From contig NZ_JAKCFC010000005.1 in NCBI RefSeq assembly GCF_021916785.1, positions 334,545-398,544 of the forward strand: DNA of 64,000 nt. Reading direction: 5' to 3'. The notes under the pieces were generated by a model that was given only the letters and a program-made list of their open reading frames with translations, searched no databases and had not been told where the DNA came from. The stretch is from Mycolicibacterium lacusdiani (GTDB taxonomy: Bacteria; Actinomycetota; Actinomycetes; Mycobacteriales; Mycobacteriaceae). This document shows positions 62,963-64,000 of the stretch, in pieces; position 1 is the stretch's first letter; each line of letters opens with the position of its first letter. Position numbers and translations under genes: made by a program.

Positions 62963-63775
62963 GTGGTGCGTGCACGCATGTCCGGGTGGCGGCGGCTGCG
63001 GTCGTTGGGACGGCTGCGGGCGACGCTCCTCTACGGAACGATCCTGGTCGCCGTCACGTCGGCACTCGTCGCGCTCGGGCCGCAGGCGCAGGCCCGTGCC
63101 GTCGAGCGCGCGAGCACGAACCTCCACAACCTCAGTCATGGTCATGTGGGGACGCTGCTCGGTAGCGCGTTCGTCGTTGACGCCGGACCCATCGCACTGT
63201 GGCTGCCGGGTCTGCTGTGCCTACTGGGCCTGGGTGAGTCGATATGGGGGAGTAAGCAGTTGATCTACGCCTTCGTGACCGGACACGTGGGCGCCACACT
63301 GCTGGTGGCCATCGGGCTCACGACCGCGGTCCAGTCCGGTTGGACGTCGGCGGACATCACCCGCGCCACCGATGTCGGCACCAGCTATGGCGCGACCGCG
63401 GTGCTCGGCGCCTTGGCCGTCGCGGTCCCGGGGCGGTGGCGAGCCGCCGTGATAGGAGCGTGGCTGGGCGTCGGCGTGGCCGCGGTCGCGGTAGGTCGGG
63501 ACTTCACGGACGTTGGCCATGGCCTCGCCCTGCTGCTGGGAATGGCAGTGGCGACCAGGTTCGGTGCGCCAGGTGCCTGGACCGGCTGGCGGTTGGTGTT
63601 GCTGGGTGTCGCGTCGTGGTTCGGGTTCCTGATGCTCGCCGGCACGGTCGAGGCGATGGCGGCGGCAGCGGCTTGCGGCGCGACGGGAGCGGTCGTGGCC
63701 TGCGCGTTGACGGCCGCTCGTCGTGCCCACCTGGGAGCAAGTCATGACCGCTGCGGCGCTACACCTCGGGTCTGA
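62963..63775 (+). CDS. Rhomboid-like membrane protein (Rv1648-like)
   Basis: A GTG at 62963 gives 270 aa; an ATG at 62978 is an alternative. Six to seven hydrophobic segments are present. A possible rhomboid dyad is Ser141 in GTSYGATAVLGA and His186 in DVGHGLALLLG, each within a hydrophobic segment, as is an early NLHNLSHGHVGTLLGSAF. The usual GxSG is GTSYG here, so activity is open. It starts 8 nt after the cyclase gene and is probably in one transcript with it, as for Rv1647-Rv1648. Confidence 0.8.
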   Translation: MVRARMSGWRRLRSLGRLRATLLYGTILVAVTSALVALGPQAQARAVERASTNLHNLSHGHVGTLLGSAFVVDAGPIALWLPGLLCLLGLGESIWGSKQLIYAFVTGHVGATLLVAIGLTTAVQSGWTSADITRATDVGTSYGATAVLGALAVAVPGRWRAAVIGAWLGVGVAAVAVGRDFTDVGHGLALLLGMAVATRFGAPGAWTGWRLVLLGVASWFGFLMLAGTVEAMAAAAACGATGAVVACALTAARRAHLGASHDRCGATPRV

Positions 63776-63882
63776 CGCAGCGGCAGTCTGAGGGCCCGTT
63801 CATCCCCAGTGCCGTGTTCGTCCACACCCTGGTCAGCACCGGTTTTCGTTGCGAACTCTTGTCGTACACGAGTTGTCTTGAG

Positions 63883-64000
63883 TCAAGGAGTTGGCAGGAT
63901 TTCCAGGTTAATGGGGTTCAGGTAGGCCTGTTGTGGGGTGCGGTCCTGGATGGCTTGGTGTGGTCGGATGGTGTTGTAGATGACGCGAAAGCGGTGGGCT
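63883..64000 (-). mobile_element. 3' end of an insertion-sequence transposase (integrase-core type), cut by the window edge
   Basis: On the minus strand a frame runs from the window edge to TGA at 63883-63885. It encodes FRVIYNTIRPHQAIQDRTPQ and QAYLNPINL, the C-terminal rve_3 motif (YN..RPH.......P...Y) of IS3/IS481-type transposases. Thirty-eight residues are seen; the 5' part lies beyond 64000. It lacks the GC bias of neighbouring genes. The IS end should lie between the rhomboid stop (63775) and 63883, perhaps near 63860, but I cannot place an inverted repeat with the other end absent. Confidence 0.8.

Overview
This window is a chromosomal segment of a high-GC actinobacterium, almost certainly a Mycobacterium/Mycolicibacterium species of the fast-growing or environmental type. 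The evidence is gene order. pdtaR, a thiolase-like lipid-transfer protein with a DUF35 partner, polA, rpsA, coaE, DUF402, uvrB, an MFS pump, a universal stress protein, a metallo-beta-lactamase protein, uvrA, lysX, infC-rpmI-rplT-tsnR, a DUF2236 protein, a class III adenylate cyclase and a rhomboid-like protein follow the order I know for Mycobacterium tuberculosis Rv1626 to Rv1648. Mycobacterial traits also recur: TAnnnT -10 boxes placed for leaderless mRNAs, GTGA/ATGA overlaps, an LpqH-type lipoprotein and a lysX fusion.

Layout. 1-4.7 kb: two tandem exported glycoside hydrolase paralogues with repetitive C-terminal tails. 4.8-10.9 kb: a Leu(CAA) tRNA, pdtaR and a five-gene branched-chain amino-acid (or amide) ABC importer, closed by a perfect 23-bp palindrome that holds the stop codons of both convergent operons. 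10.9-14.3 kb: thiolase/DUF35 pair, alpha/beta hydrolase and a divergent LysR regulator. 14.3-26.3 kb: core replication, translation and repair genes polA, rpsA, coaE and uvrB with a PrsW-type protein, DUF402 and an MFS pump. 26.3-37.6 kb: an accessory block with MgtC, DUF899, tRNA-Cys, a run of small exported proteins, a decayed hydrolase, TesB, and a UbiX/UbiD decarboxylase locus with two UbiD paralogues around an SRPBCC gene. 37.9-42.5 kb: universal stress protein, DUF427, metallo-beta-lactamase protein and uvrA. 42.6-53.5 kb: a second accessory block with an AlkZ/YcaQ-type winged-helix protein, an LpqH-like lipoprotein, a split TPR plus CHAT-peptidase locus with three unknown companions, an oxidoreductase and a membrane-anchored esterase. 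53.5-63.8 kb: lysX, DUF1844, infC-rpmI-rplT-tsnR, acyl-CoA dehydrogenase, DUF2236, adenylate cyclase and a rhomboid-like protein. The right edge cuts an insertion-sequence transposase.

How the genes work together. uvrA and uvrB lie 17 kb apart, yet both have the same TTGTCGGnG-N8-TAnnnT promoter, matching the RecA-independent (PafBC-type) DNA-damage promoter of mycobacteria. infC uses an ATC start behind a long GC-rich leader, and tsnR has no ATG, GTG or TTG start and seems to begin at a CTG overlapping the rplT stop. The best candidate for an undescribed system is 44.8-50.9 kb: a TPR protein and a CHAT caspase-like peptidase as separate overlapping genes, a membrane-anchored beta-domain protein on the other strand, and a second overlapping pair of unrecognised proteins that could be its sensor or substrates.
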